Shown one piece after another: positions 18,261 to 27,067 of a stretch of 64,000 bases of DNA. Each line of letters starts with the position of its first letter. The stretch's first letter is position 1. The stretch spans positions 307,248-371,247 of the forward strand of contig NZ_HE978603.1 of assembly GCF_000285835.1 (NCBI RefSeq). Reading direction: 5' to 3'. This DNA is from Brevibacterium senegalense (GTDB lineage: Bacteria > Actinomycetota > Actinomycetes > Actinomycetales > Brevibacteriaceae). Below the pieces are notes generated by a model. That model made no database searches. It saw only the letters and a program-made list of their open reading frames with translations, and was not told the DNA's origin. Position numbers and translations under genes: made by a program.

Positions 18261-19854
18261 GCGCTTCCTCCTTCGCCATGATCCGGTGGATCGACTGCTG
18301 GAATGCGACGTTCGGGTACGCCATCGGGAGAGCGGAGACCACCTGGTCCACGGCCTCGGCGACAGGGATGCCCCTGTGGCGGCCTGCGTACAGAGCCCCG
18401 ACGGACGGGGTTCGGCTGTGGGCCTGCACGCAGTGCAGGAGCACCACGCGACCCTCCGCACGCAGGCGGGCCACCATGTCCGCAGCCTCCGTGAGGACGA
18501 AGTCGACGTGGTGGTTGTCCGCGGCAGCGTCCGAATCCACGAGCCAGACACGGACGTGGTTCTCTGCGGCGATCCGGACCGCCGGCACCTGCGACCGGCC
18601 GACCCGGCAGAGCGAGACGACCGCATCCACGTCGTCCGGGAGCCGGTCGAGACTACCGATCGCGCCCAGGTACACGCCCGGATCGTGCGGATGGCGGACG
18701 CAGGTGTCGAGGTGACCCCACTCCTCGTAGTCGAGGTACTCGGCGGTGGGCCACCCCTGTCGAGCCTGTCCCGCCTGCGCGGCGACGACCGCACGTTCGA
18801 TGAGCTCGCCGACCCGCCACCCCGGCCAGCCGTGGATGGCGCGCTGCCACTCCAGGGGAATGGCGCTCACGCCGTACGCCGCGCCGACCAGCGCCCCGGC
18901 GATCGCCGCGACCGTGTCCGTGTCGCCGCCGGCGCGCACGGCCGACTCGAGCGTGCGGCGCACGTGCGCCGGGTCATTGTCCGACCGGGAACCCGCGTGC
19001 GTGATCGCGGACCAGGCCGCCTGGAACGCGGCGACGACCCACCCGTTGGTGTCGGTGAAGTGCTCCGGAGCGTGGGACTCCGCCTCGTCGATCCGGGCAG
19101 TCCACAGGTCGAGCCGGGCCCGTCGAGTGTTCTCGTCATTGCTCGACGCAGGGGCGTCGCTGATCGCAACCCCGCCGAACTCGTCGAGTGCCCACAGCGC
19201 GCGTCGCAGGTCGAGCTCACCTGTCTCCACCGCGTGCGCGACGGCAGCCGACCAGATGAGGCATGCTTCCATCGCGTCTCGGTTCATGTGGGTGAGTGCG
19301 CTCTGGCTGTGGGCGTACATGACATACCCGTCGCCTCCGAGGGCCACCGGTGCCGTGCGCATGAGAGAGCCATTGCCTGCGCGGTCCGGGAACTCGTCGT
19401 TGAACCGATGCGCCTCCTCGTACACGTCACGCACACTGTCGTTCACGAACGGCTCAAACACGCGGCCCGCCGGCGCCGACCAGTCATATCGGCCGGTGAC
19501 AGACCTGTCCGTCTCTGCGTCACGGCGGCGCTCGACCTCGCCCAGAACAGCCGAGGTCTGGTTGCCGACGTCCTTCGCATCGCGCATCCAGTCGAGCCAC
19601 GCGAGGACCACCGGCCCCAGGCGCGCGTCGCGCATGCGGTCGCCGCTCGTTGCGAGTTCGAGGAGGGGGATCGCCATCGAGGTGTCATCCGTCCACTCGC
19701 CGGGTGCCCAGCCGAACGGTCCACCGCCCTTCATCTCCACTCGCATGTCCGCAGGGTAGGGACCGCCGAACTCGTACGGCGCACCCAGTGCGTCTCCGCA
19801 CGCCATTCCCACGATCGCGCCCGCGGCCCTGTCCAGTCGTCCCGGCTTCGCCAT
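18253..19854 (-). CDS. ADP-ribosylglycohydrolase fused to a dual-specificity-phosphatase-like domain
   Basis: 533 residues from ATG 19854, placed 8 bases after AAGGGG; a GTG three codons upstream overlaps that site. Residues 1-340 are an ADP-ribosylglycohydrolase: GMACGDALGAPYE, EWTDDTSMA (metal-binding TDDT, residues 55-58) and GGDTDTVAAIAGALVGAAYG (309 onward), all intact. Residues 375-533 form a cysteine phosphatase fold with HCVQAHSRTP (Cys475, Arg481, the HCx5R loop) and candidate acid Asp440/442. The first domain removes or degrades ADP-ribose; the second would dephosphorylate protein, nucleotide or ADP-ribose phosphate. It is divergent from an NrtR-like regulator. Confidence 0.85.
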   Translation of the reverse strand: MAKPGRLDRAAGAIVGMACGDALGAPYEFGGPYPADMRVEMKGGGPFGWAPGEWTDDTSMAIPLLELATSGDRMRDARLGPVVLAWLDWMRDAKDVGNQTSAVLGEVERRRDAETDRSVTGRYDWSAPAGRVFEPFVNDSVRDVYEEAHRFNDEFPDRAGNGSLMRTAPVALGGDGYVMYAHSQSALTHMNRDAMEACLIWSAAVAHAVETGELDLRRALWALDEFGGVAISDAPASSNDENTRRARLDLWTARIDEAESHAPEHFTDTNGWVVAAFQAAWSAITHAGSRSDNDPAHVRRTLESAVRAGGDTDTVAAIAGALVGAAYGVSAIPLEWQRAIHGWPGWRVGELIERAVVAAQAGQARQGWPTAEYLDYEEWGHLDTCVRHPHDPGVYLGAIGSLDRLPDDVDAVVSLCRVGRSQVPAVRIAAENHVRVWLVDSDAAADNHHVDFVLTEAADMVARLRAEGRVVLLHCVQAHSRTPSVGALYAGRHRGIPVAEAVDQVVSALPMAYPNVAFQQSIHRIMAKEEAHE

Positions 19855-19870
19855 GCCGACCACCCCTTTA

Positions 19871-19931
19871 GCTCATGTTTGCTCTAACACTCGATACATT
19901 AGAGCACATCTGCTTTAATGTCTACATGAGC
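19871..19931. promoter_or_regulatory. nested palindromic operator between the ADP-ribosylglycohydrolase and NrtR-like genes
   Basis: Several inverted repeats share TGCTYTAA/TTAGAGCA half-sites. TGCTCTAA (19880-19887) pairs with TTAGAGCA (19899-19906). ACATTAGAGCA (19896-19906) pairs with TGCTTTAATGT (19911-19921) at 10 of 11 positions. An outer pair, GCTCATGT (19871-19878) and ACATGAGC (19924-19931), brackets both. NrtR-family repressors bind palindromes of this kind next to their own genes and are released by ADP-ribose. The site overlaps the likely promoters of both divergent genes. Confidence 0.75.
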
Positions 19932-19962
19932 GCCCCCATAGATTCCGACAACGAGGTGACCC

Positions 19963-20556
19963 GTGAGTCTTGAGGACTATCCCCGCCCGTCGGTCGCGGT
20001 TGATACCGCCGTTCTCTCTGTCGTGGACGACCAGCTGTGCGTGGCCCTGGTAGAGCGAGACGGAGGTCTCCGGCTTCCGGGCACATTCCTGCACGAAGGC
20101 GAGCTCCTGGCGGACGCTGTCGCCCGCTCATTGAAGGAGCGGACGGGGCTGAGAGGTGTGACGCCCACGCAGCTGCACGTGTTCGATGCGCTCGACCGCG
20201 ACGACCGGGGCCGAGTGCTGTCCGTCGCCCATCTGCTAGCACTCCCCCAGAATCGATTGGGCGACTTGGCGCCTGTGCCGATCGACCGTGCGCACGGGCT
20301 CGCTTTCGACCACGACGCGATCGTCGAGCTCGCGGTTCACGGGCTGCGCGATGACTACGCTGATCGACCCGATCCCCATGGCCTGTTGCCTGAGGAGTTC
20401 ACGATCCTCGAGCTGCACCGCCTGCACTGCGCAGTGGATCCGCGAACGGCCCAGAGAGACACCTTCCGACGCGCGATGCTACCGCGCCTTGAGGAGACCG
20501 GCAGCATGCAAGAAGGCAGCGTGGGGAAACCCGCGAAGCTGTTCCGGCGGAGGTGA
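19963..20556 (+). CDS. NrtR-type Nudix transcriptional regulator
   Basis: 197 residues from GTG 19963 after GAGGTGA. Residues 5-130 are a Nudix fold. The Nudix box (GTFLHEGELLADAVARSLKE then RTGL) has R-S-L-K-E-R where catalytic enzymes have R-E-x-x-E-E, so hydrolase activity is probably lost. Residues 140-197 form a winged helix (LLPEEFTILELHRLH, then DTFRRAMLPRLEETGS). This two-domain layout defines NrtR, the ADP-ribose-responsive repressor of NAD genes. Here it stands next to ADP-ribose-processing genes and a multi-palindrome operator, so it likely senses products of this module. Confidence 0.85.
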   Translation: MSLEDYPRPSVAVDTAVLSVVDDQLCVALVERDGGLRLPGTFLHEGELLADAVARSLKERTGLRGVTPTQLHVFDALDRDDRGRVLSVAHLLALPQNRLGDLAPVPIDRAHGLAFDHDAIVELAVHGLRDDYADRPDPHGLLPEEFTILELHRLHCAVDPRTAQRDTFRRAMLPRLEETGSMQEGSVGKPAKLFRRR

Positions 20557-20594
20557 GTAGCGCTTCATTGCGCTCCGACGCACCGCACTGCTGT

Positions 20595-22184
20595 TCAGCG
20601 CTGGGGAACTCCGAAGTCCCGGACGGCCGTGAGCGCACTCTGCTTGGCACCCTCATCATCGGGCACTGCAGCCAGTCGTACGTGGAGCTCTAGGAGCCCC
20701 GTCTTGATCGTCTTCTCGTGTTCCGTGAGCTGTGATTCGAATGCGTCGTCCAGGATGTAGGCCCGGCTGTCAGTGGCGAGCGCCAGCACGTAGTCGAGGA
20801 AGATCTCCAACGACCTGCCCGCAACTCCGCTCGAGGTCCCTGCCTCCGTCATCGGAAGCAGGCGGATCTTGTCCTTCCACGCCCGCTCGTCCAAGGAGTC
20901 ACGCGTGAGCGTCAGTGCAACCGCATTCTGATCCATACGTGCGGGTGAGATCGCGCGGACGTCATGCACGATCTGGTGGAAGTGGTCGTCGGTGAGTCCG
21001 AATCCAACGAACACGATGCGCTTCGTGACGAGGCTCGCCTTCACGAGTGCGGACAGGACACTCTTGTTCTTGTCGAAGCCCAGGTAGTCGTCGCGAGTCA
21101 GGACGATCGAGGCCGCGTCGTCTGCGGATCCGTGCATCTTGAGCAGCCAGCGGTCGGCGTCGACGACTTCGGGCCCGGGGATCACAGCGCACGCGGCGCC
21201 CGCGTCCTCACTCGCCCTCTCGAACAGCCCGTCGTAGTTGAGCGTGATCGCCTGCTCCAGCGGGAGCGAGGCGAGCAGAGTGGGTGCCAGACCGTAGCGC
21301 TCGACATCGACGATTGCGGCAACGGTCCCGTTGAAGTCCTTGCCCTCCTCGTCGTAGATCCCCTTGAGGATCTCCGCCTGGTCGAGGACGTTCTTCTCGG
21401 ACAGCGCCTTCGCTTCCGCCTCCGTCAGGGAGATGCACTCCGCCAGTCGTGCGACGAGAGCGCTCCAGCTGGGCGCACCCGCGGACATGCTCACTCCGGC
21501 ACCCATGAACGGCACGATCCGGCCGCCCCGCGCATCGGCTGCGAGTCGCTGCGCTTCCGACCGGAGTGCGGGAGTCAACCCCGCCCAGATCGTGTCCTGG
21601 GACTCGCGACGGATCCGTTGCGCCAGCGCCAGCTGGGCCGCCGTCCGCACGACCAGGACGACGTCCACGCCTTCCTCAGCGGCCGCGCGGGAGACGACAG
21701 TGAGCAGCGTGCGGATGATGTCACCCAGCAGGTCTGCCCCTCCCCCGCCCGAGGCTCCGAAAACCGGCAGCGCCAGCAGCGGAACCGGCCTGCGACCGAT
21801 GTAGCTGCCCTCCGGAATCCGCTGCCGCACGGCAGTCGCCGCGGCCCGCACGAACTGATCGACTGCGGGCACGATGTCGTCGCCCGACGTCACTCCCGCG
21901 TATGGCACGGCCGTGAAGACGGGGAGCGGAGCGTCCACAGCCCAGTCCTGCGCAGCGGATGCATGCACGTCGCCCCGGGAGAACGCCGGGTCGGAGAATC
22001 GTGCGATTGCGGCCTCGAGGTATGGGGAACCCACTCGCCACTGCCGCCTGACGGACAGCGTCTTGTCCGTGGGACACATCCAGGCGTCGCACGCGACGTG
22101 TGTGAGGTCCCCACGTGTCACGAAGACGTGTGACTGCTGCGCAGAAGGACCACTCGTCGCATGGTCGTGATCGATATTCTGCAT
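20595..22184 (-). CDS. SIR2-domain protein with N-terminal macro-like domain
   Basis: 529 residues from ATG 22184, after GAAGGA. Residues 18-190 look macro-like: VTRGDLTHVACDAWMCPTDK at the start and LPVFGASGGGGADLLGDIIR further on, matching the two ADP-ribose-binding loops. Residues 220-480 are a SIR2_2 domain: PFMGAGVSMSAGAPSW (NAD loop), TLNYDGLFE, KMHGS (catalytic His about 351) and FVGFGLTDDHF. Such SIR2 domains in phage defence cleave NAD+. It converges on the NrtR-like gene and completes a set of NAD/ADP-ribose functions. It could also be a protein deacylase; NADase activity is an inference. Confidence 0.8.
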   Translation of the reverse strand: MQNIDHDHATSGPSAQQSHVFVTRGDLTHVACDAWMCPTDKTLSVRRQWRVGSPYLEAAIARFSDPAFSRGDVHASAAQDWAVDAPLPVFTAVPYAGVTSGDDIVPAVDQFVRAAATAVRQRIPEGSYIGRRPVPLLALPVFGASGGGGADLLGDIIRTLLTVVSRAAAEEGVDVVLVVRTAAQLALAQRIRRESQDTIWAGLTPALRSEAQRLAADARGGRIVPFMGAGVSMSAGAPSWSALVARLAECISLTEAEAKALSEKNVLDQAEILKGIYDEEGKDFNGTVAAIVDVERYGLAPTLLASLPLEQAITLNYDGLFERASEDAGAACAVIPGPEVVDADRWLLKMHGSADDAASIVLTRDDYLGFDKNKSVLSALVKASLVTKRIVFVGFGLTDDHFHQIVHDVRAISPARMDQNAVALTLTRDSLDERAWKDKIRLLPMTEAGTSSGVAGRSLEIFLDYVLALATDSRAYILDDAFESQLTEHEKTIKTGLLELHVRLAAVPDDEGAKQSALTAVRDFGVPQR

Positions 22185-22370
22185 CCGGTGATCCTTCTCG
22201 CCGCGGGCCGCCGGGGTGGCTTGCCAGGCCTTCTTTATACAGGTTCCTGGCGTCTGCTCACAGGATGGCTCACAGTGCACCGGGACGGAGCCACTCGGCG
22301 GATGAACTCACACGCGATCGGCCACTTTCCATCTACCGCGTCGCGAGAATCAGCAGGCGCACCGTCTTGA

Positions 22371-22394
22371 GTGTCAGGCGGCGCCTGCCGACAC
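22371..22394 (-). terminator. imperfect hairpin after the permease operon
   Basis: GTGTC/GACAC arms with a GC-rich centre (GGCGGCGCC) lie immediately downstream of the last permease stop at 22397 on the minus strand. It fits a terminator but lacks a clear T run. Confidence 0.4.
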
Positions 22395-22396
22395 CG

Positions 22397-23212
22397 TCAC
22401 TTCACTGCGCCCGTCGTCAGCCCGTCGACCAGGTAGCGCTGGAGCAGCACCGCGATGGTGAAGACCGGGAAGACCGCGACCAGTGAGGACGCCGCGATCC
22501 GGCCGAAGTCCTGGATCCGCTCGCTGAGCATTCCCGCCAGCAGCACTGGGACGGTCTGCACGTCCACGCTCTGGGTGAGGAACGTCGCGAAGAGGAACTC
22601 GTTGTAGTTGAGGATCGCGACGATGACGCCCACCGCGATGAGCGCCGGGGCCAGCATCGGGGCCACCACACGGACGAGCAGTTGGAAGTCCCCTGCCCCA
22701 TCGAGCCGTCCGGCCTCCTCGATATCCACCGGAATGCGACGGATGAATCCGTCCAGCAGCCAGATCGCGACCGGGATGTTGACGAGCGCATAGACGATCG
22801 TGAGGCCCACGAGGGTGTTCGTGAGGCCCAGCATCCGCAGGAGCGTGAGGAGCGGAATGATCGCGACGACCGGCGGCAGCAGCCACGGGCTGAGGATGAG
22901 CCCGTTCAGCGCCCTGCCCCCGGTGCGGAAGCGTGCGATCGCCCACGCGCCGGGCAGCGCGAACACCAGAGTGAGCACCGCTCCCGAGGTCGCCGCGAGG
23001 AGCGAGTTGACCACGCCCTGCGGGACCGGCGAGTTCCAGGCCTTCGCCCAGTTGCCCCACGCAGGCTCCGTGGGGACGAGGATGCCGGCGGAGATCTGCG
23101 CCTGCTTCATGAAGGAGATCGACACGAGGTAGAGCAGGGGCACGAGCACGACGGCGATGTTCAGGAGGACCCAGCCCTCCGCGAGCCAGGACCTCTTCGG
23201 GGGTTCAGCCAT
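22397..23212 (-). CDS. ABC transporter permease, MalG-type (CUT1)
   Basis: 271 residues with six predicted membrane helices. The EAA loop is EEAGRLDGAGDFQLLVRVVA (about residue 175), which docks to the ATPase. The start overlaps the upstream permease stop by 8 bases. It forms the inner-membrane channel with the other permease. Family members usually import sugars or glycerol-phosphates. Here the monooxygenase neighbours point to a different substrate. Confidence 0.88.
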   Translation of the reverse strand: MAEPPKRSWLAEGWVLLNIAVVLVPLLYLVSISFMKQAQISAGILVPTEPAWGNWAKAWNSPVPQGVVNSLLAATSGAVLTLVFALPGAWAIARFRTGGRALNGLILSPWLLPPVVAIIPLLTLLRMLGLTNTLVGLTIVYALVNIPVAIWLLDGFIRRIPVDIEEAGRLDGAGDFQLLVRVVAPMLAPALIAVGVIVAILNYNEFLFATFLTQSVDVQTVPVLLAGMLSERIQDFGRIAASSLVAVFPVFTIAVLLQRYLVDGLTTGAVK

Positions 23213-24092
23213 GGCGCAGCCTCCTGACGATGAGGAACACGGGAAGGGTGACGACCGTGACGATGACGGCCAGGAGCAGTGTGATCGTGGCAGCCATGCC
23301 CACGTCGAAGCTCTGGAGCGCGGTCCGCCAGATGAGGTAGGCGGGCACGAGCGTCGACGAACCGGGACCTCCCGATGTCATGACGTACACGAGGTCGAAG
23401 ACCTTGAAGGCGAGGATGAGCCGGATGAGGAACGCCGCGGCGATCGTGCCAGCGACAGCAGGCAGGGTGATGTGCCCGAACAGGCGGAACCCGCGGGCAC
23501 CGTCGAGCCGGGCGGCCTCGGTGATCTCCGGGTCCTGTCCCAGAAGAGCGGTGAACACGAGGAGGACCACCAGCGGTGTCCACTCCCAGACATCTGCGAT
23601 CCCCACGCCCACGATCGCCCACGTCGTGTCCGAGAGGATCGCGTACGTTCCCGAGGCGGGCGTGAACCTGCTGATGAGCGTGTCGAGCAGCCCGCCCGAG
23701 GGACTGAAGACGAAGCCGAAGAGGATGCCCACGACCACGGGCGGGATGATCATCGGCAGGAGGAGCGCCGTGCGCACCACCGGCCCTGCGTGCAGGGACC
23801 GGTGGAGCGCGACCGCGGTGATGACGCCCAGCAGGGTGCTCGCCAGAGCCACGGCGAAGGCGTAGCCGGTCCCCAGCGTCAGTGAGCCACGGACTCCTGC
23901 GGAGCCGAGTGTGGCCTCGAGATTCGCCGTCCCGACGAACTCCTGGAACGGCAGGCCCAGACTCGACTCGGTGAAGGCCGCCGAGGCGATGAAGACGAGC
24001 GGGTATGCGGCCAGCACCAGCAGGGTGAGCACGCTGGGACTGACGAAGAGCACTCGTGTCAGCCGGCGGGATGCCCGATCAGCCGTCGCCAA
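23205..24092 (-). CDS. ABC transporter permease, MalF-type (CUT1)
   Basis: 295 residues from a TTG at 24092, preceded by GGGAG and overlapping the binding-protein stop by 14 bases. An upstream ATG in the same frame would add a Pro/Arg-rich shadow of the binding-protein gene and is rejected. Six membrane helices; the EAA loop is TEAARLDGARGFRLFGHITL. It pairs with the MalG-type permease. FKVFDLVYVMTSGGPG near the C-terminus is a family hallmark. Confidence 0.87.
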   Translation of the reverse strand: MATADRASRRLTRVLFVSPSVLTLLVLAAYPLVFIASAAFTESSLGLPFQEFVGTANLEATLGSAGVRGSLTLGTGYAFAVALASTLLGVITAVALHRSLHAGPVVRTALLLPMIIPPVVVGILFGFVFSPSGGLLDTLISRFTPASGTYAILSDTTWAIVGVGIADVWEWTPLVVLLVFTALLGQDPEITEAARLDGARGFRLFGHITLPAVAGTIAAAFLIRLILAFKVFDLVYVMTSGGPGSSTLVPAYLIWRTALQSFDVGMAATITLLLAVIVTVVTLPVFLIVRRLRHG

Positions 24093-25446
24093 GGAGGCTC
24101 TCCCATTCGTGCTGCACCCCGTCGAGCGTCTCCTGGGCCGTGCCGCGCTGGCCGGCGAGGTAGGCGGCGAGCTCGTCTGTGAGGATCTGGGCGGCCTCGG
24201 TCGCGTTCTCTCCCGTCGGCCAGGCGAGCGCACCGTCGAGGGTGGAGCGGTTGACCTCCTGGAGCTCCGGGAACTCGTCGCCGTAGGTCTCGTCCTCGAG
24301 CGAGGACACGCGGTTGGGGTCGATCCCCGTGGGCGGCAGTGCGGTGAGCAGATCGGAATTCACGTCGCTCGAGGCCGCCCATTCGATGAACTGCTGCGCG
24401 AGCTCGGTTTTCTCCGTGTTGCCGGTGACGACCCAGCTGAACCCGGCGACGAGGGAGGCCCGCGGGTCCTCGCCCGCCTCCGCCCGCGGAAGGTAGGTCA
24501 CACCCCAGTTGTCGACGACCTCGGACCCGGACTCCGGGTCCTGCGACCGGACGCCCAGGTCCGTCCAGTTCTCGATGAAGGCGACATTCCCGGCGAACCA
24601 CGCGGAGTTGCCGGCGCCGAAGTCCGTCTCAGCGGGCGTGGGGAGAGCGTCGTCCCAGATGTCCTCGAGTGCCTCGAGCGAGGCGACGGCCTCCGGGGAG
24701 TTGACCGCCGGTGCGCCGTTCTCGTCGAGGAACTCCCCGCCGAAGCCGGCGAGACGGTTCGCGAAGCTCGCACCCAGGATCATGGGCGACTGCTCGCCGA
24801 AGACCGCGGCGCCGTAGACGCCGTCCGACGACTCGTTCTCTGTGATCGTCGCGACCTGCTCCGCGTACTCATCCCACGTCTCCGGTGGTGCATCGAAGCC
24901 GTTCCGCTCGAGGATCTCCGTGTTGTAGAAGAGCGCGTGGATGTCACCGTCGAACGGCAGCCCGTAGGTCTCGCCGTCCACCTGGGAGTACGGCTCCCAG
25001 ATCGAGGGGATGAAGTCGTCGACGTCGACATCGTCGTTCGCTTCGACGTACTCGGTGAGCGGCTGGATGGTGCCGTCTGCCGCGAGGTCGCCCAGCGACA
25101 CGTACCAGGGCGCCGAGACGTCGTAGACGTTGGCGCCGGACTGCTGGTCGAGGGTGAGCTGCGAGGCGATCTCGTCATACGGCACCGTCGTGACGTTGAC
25201 GGTCACGCCGGTCTCCTCCTCGAACTGCTCGGACAGCCATTCGCCAGCGCCCTCGTGCGAGGCGTTCATGAGGAGGTTGAGCTCCTCCCCCTCGAAGTCC
25301 GAGGCAAAGGCGTCGCCGCCGGACCCTCCCGAGCCGCCCTGACCGCACGCGGATAGGGTGAGCGCGGCGACGGCGGCCAGGGCGAGCACGGAACGACCGC
25401 GGGTGCGGGTGAGTCGGCGAGTGCGGGAGGGTGGCGTGCTGGTCAT
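24079..25446 (-). CDS. extracellular solute-binding lipoprotein of the ABC importer
   Basis: 455 residues. Signal peptide ends at the lipobox LTLSAC (about residue 34), then a Gly/Ser linker. The mature part is a family 1 solute-binding fold (WEPYSQVDGETYGLPFDGD, ENWTDLGVRSQDPESG). It anchors to the outer face of the membrane and delivers substrate to the two permeases. It is third from the last in the long leftward operon after the monooxygenase and reductase genes. The natural ligand cannot be read from the sequence. Confidence 0.88.
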   Translation of the reverse strand: MTSTPPSRTRRLTRTRGRSVLALAAVAALTLSACGQGGSGGSGGDAFASDFEGEELNLLMNASHEGAGEWLSEQFEEETGVTVNVTTVPYDEIASQLTLDQQSGANVYDVSAPWYVSLGDLAADGTIQPLTEYVEANDDVDVDDFIPSIWEPYSQVDGETYGLPFDGDIHALFYNTEILERNGFDAPPETWDEYAEQVATITENESSDGVYGAAVFGEQSPMILGASFANRLAGFGGEFLDENGAPAVNSPEAVASLEALEDIWDDALPTPAETDFGAGNSAWFAGNVAFIENWTDLGVRSQDPESGSEVVDNWGVTYLPRAEAGEDPRASLVAGFSWVVTGNTEKTELAQQFIEWAASSDVNSDLLTALPPTGIDPNRVSSLEDETYGDEFPELQEVNRSTLDGALAWPTGENATEAAQILTDELAAYLAGQRGTAQETLDGVQHEWESLLGDG

Positions 25447-25513
25447 GTGAGTGTCCTCGGGTGTGGCCGGCGTCTTTCGCCGGTCTGTGATGGATGGAGA
25501 GTGGTGTGGGTGG

Positions 25514-26974
25514 TCATGCGCTGCGGGAGGCGAGCAGCTCGGCGCGGGGCGTCTCAGTGGCTTCCGCGCTCAGGTGGGTGAAGGCGCCGCGGTGGGATGC
25601 GGCCGGATGGGTGGCGGGCAGCCGGTCGGCACCCGTGAGCCGGCCCCGCAGCGTGGCCGGGCCGTCACCGCCTGCCGGGGGCTCCTCCGGGGAGCGGGCC
25701 AAGCCGCGTTCGCGCAGAACCGGCAGCACGTAGTCGATGAACTCGTCGTAGCTGCCCGGCAGCGTCGCGTTGATGACGTTGACGCCGTCGATCCCTGCGT
25801 CCTGCCATGCCTCGAGCTCGTCCGCGATCTGCTCCGGAGTCCCGACGATGCGGGTCGCCTGTGCGCGGAAGTGCGCGAGGTCGCGGAGCGTGACCTGCCC
25901 GTTCGGCGCCATCGCGCGCAACTCGGAGAGGTGCCCCTGGGCGCCCTCGGTGTGCTCCAGCTCGTCGAGCGGCGTGTCGATCGGCAGGTGACCGACGTCG
26001 ACGCCCAGGCTGCCGGCGGTGTGGGCGATGAGCGCGTGGACGTCGAGGGATTCGTCGAGGTCCGCCGCACGGGCCCGCGCCTCGGCCTCGGTCGAGCCGA
26101 TGACGAAGGACAGCCCCTGGATGAAGGCCACGTCCTCCCGGCGCCTGCCCAGGCGCTCCGCGCGGTCGCGGACGTCCCGGGCATGAGCGGCTGCGATGTC
26201 GCGGCGGGGAGCCATCGAGAAGGTGGCCTCGGCATGGCGGGCTGCGACCTCGCGTCCGCGATCCGACGATCCCGCCTGGAACAGGTACGGCGTGCGTTGC
26301 GGCGACGGCGAGGACAGGTGCGGCCCCTCGACGCTGTACCGCGGGCCCACGTGGTTGATCTTCGCCACCCCGGCCGGGTCGCCGTGCAGGCCGGTGCCGC
26401 GGTCATGGTCCCGGGTCTTGTCCTGGAGCAGCGCGTCGTCGTCCCACGAGCCCTCCCACAGCTTGTAGCAGACGTCGAGGTACTCCTCCGCCCAGTCGTA
26501 CCGGTCGGAGTGGAGGGCCAGGTCCTCACCGCCGAAGTTCCGGTGCGCGTTCGCCGAGGCACTCGTCACCACGTTCCATCCGACCCGGCCGCCGGAGAGG
26601 TGGTCGAGCGTGGACAGCTGGCGGGCGAAGGCGAAGGGGTGCGCCTGGATGACCGACGAAGTCAGTGCCAGACCGATCCGATCCGTCACCGCCGCGAGGG
26701 CGGAGACGAGGACGAGCGGATCATTGGCCGGGATCTGCAGCCCGCGCCGCACGTGGGAGGCCCAGCCGCCCTCGTGGTTGCCGTAGAGACCGACGACGTC
26801 CGCGAAGAACGCGATGTCGAAGCTCTCGGATTCGAGCTTCTGGACGAGGGACACCCAGTGACCGAGCTCGTTGAAGCGGTGCTGCTGGGCCTCCGGGCGG
26901 CGCCAGGCGCCGCCGATGATGTGGCTCGTCGTGTTCATGAGGAAGGCCGAGAGGATCAGCGGCTTGCGGGTCAT
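25514..26974 (-). CDS. flavin-dependent monooxygenase, NtaA/SnaA/DszA family
   Basis: 486 residues of the bacterial luciferase-like (LLM) class. Family hallmarks: MTRKPLILSAFLMNTTSHII at the start, DIAFFADVVGLYG, STLDHLSGGRVGWNVVTSAS and a YLFQAGSSDRGREVAARHAE stretch. It needs FMNH2 from a separate reductase and oxidises organosulfur, nitrilotriacetate or related compounds. The last 60 residues are a disordered tail. The DszC-like protein in the same operon and the ABC importer suggest two-step oxygenation of an imported compound, perhaps for sulfur release. Confidence 0.85.
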   Translation of the reverse strand: MTRKPLILSAFLMNTTSHIIGGAWRRPEAQQHRFNELGHWVSLVQKLESESFDIAFFADVVGLYGNHEGGWASHVRRGLQIPANDPLVLVSALAAVTDRIGLALTSSVIQAHPFAFARQLSTLDHLSGGRVGWNVVTSASANAHRNFGGEDLALHSDRYDWAEEYLDVCYKLWEGSWDDDALLQDKTRDHDRGTGLHGDPAGVAKINHVGPRYSVEGPHLSSPSPQRTPYLFQAGSSDRGREVAARHAEATFSMAPRRDIAAAHARDVRDRAERLGRRREDVAFIQGLSFVIGSTEAEARARAADLDESLDVHALIAHTAGSLGVDVGHLPIDTPLDELEHTEGAQGHLSELRAMAPNGQVTLRDLAHFRAQATRIVGTPEQIADELEAWQDAGIDGVNVINATLPGSYDEFIDYVLPVLRERGLARSPEEPPAGGDGPATLRGRLTGADRLPATHPAASHRGAFTHLSAEATETPRAELLASRSA

Positions 26975-27067
26975 GGTTCTCCCAGGTGTGCGGCAGTGTC
27001 GGTGGCTGACTGAGGTGGGCTGGGTGCTGCGGGCGGGCCGTCCCCGGGTGGGGGCCTCGGGCGCGGG

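Noticed and set aside
20595..22184. Thoeris system
   Set aside because: No TIR-domain ThsB gene is in the neighbourhood and the N-terminal domain is not SLOG-like.
24092..24233. Longer N-terminus of the MalF-type permease
   Set aside because: The added residues are a Pro/Arg/Ser-rich translation of the binding-protein gene in another frame, not a real domain.
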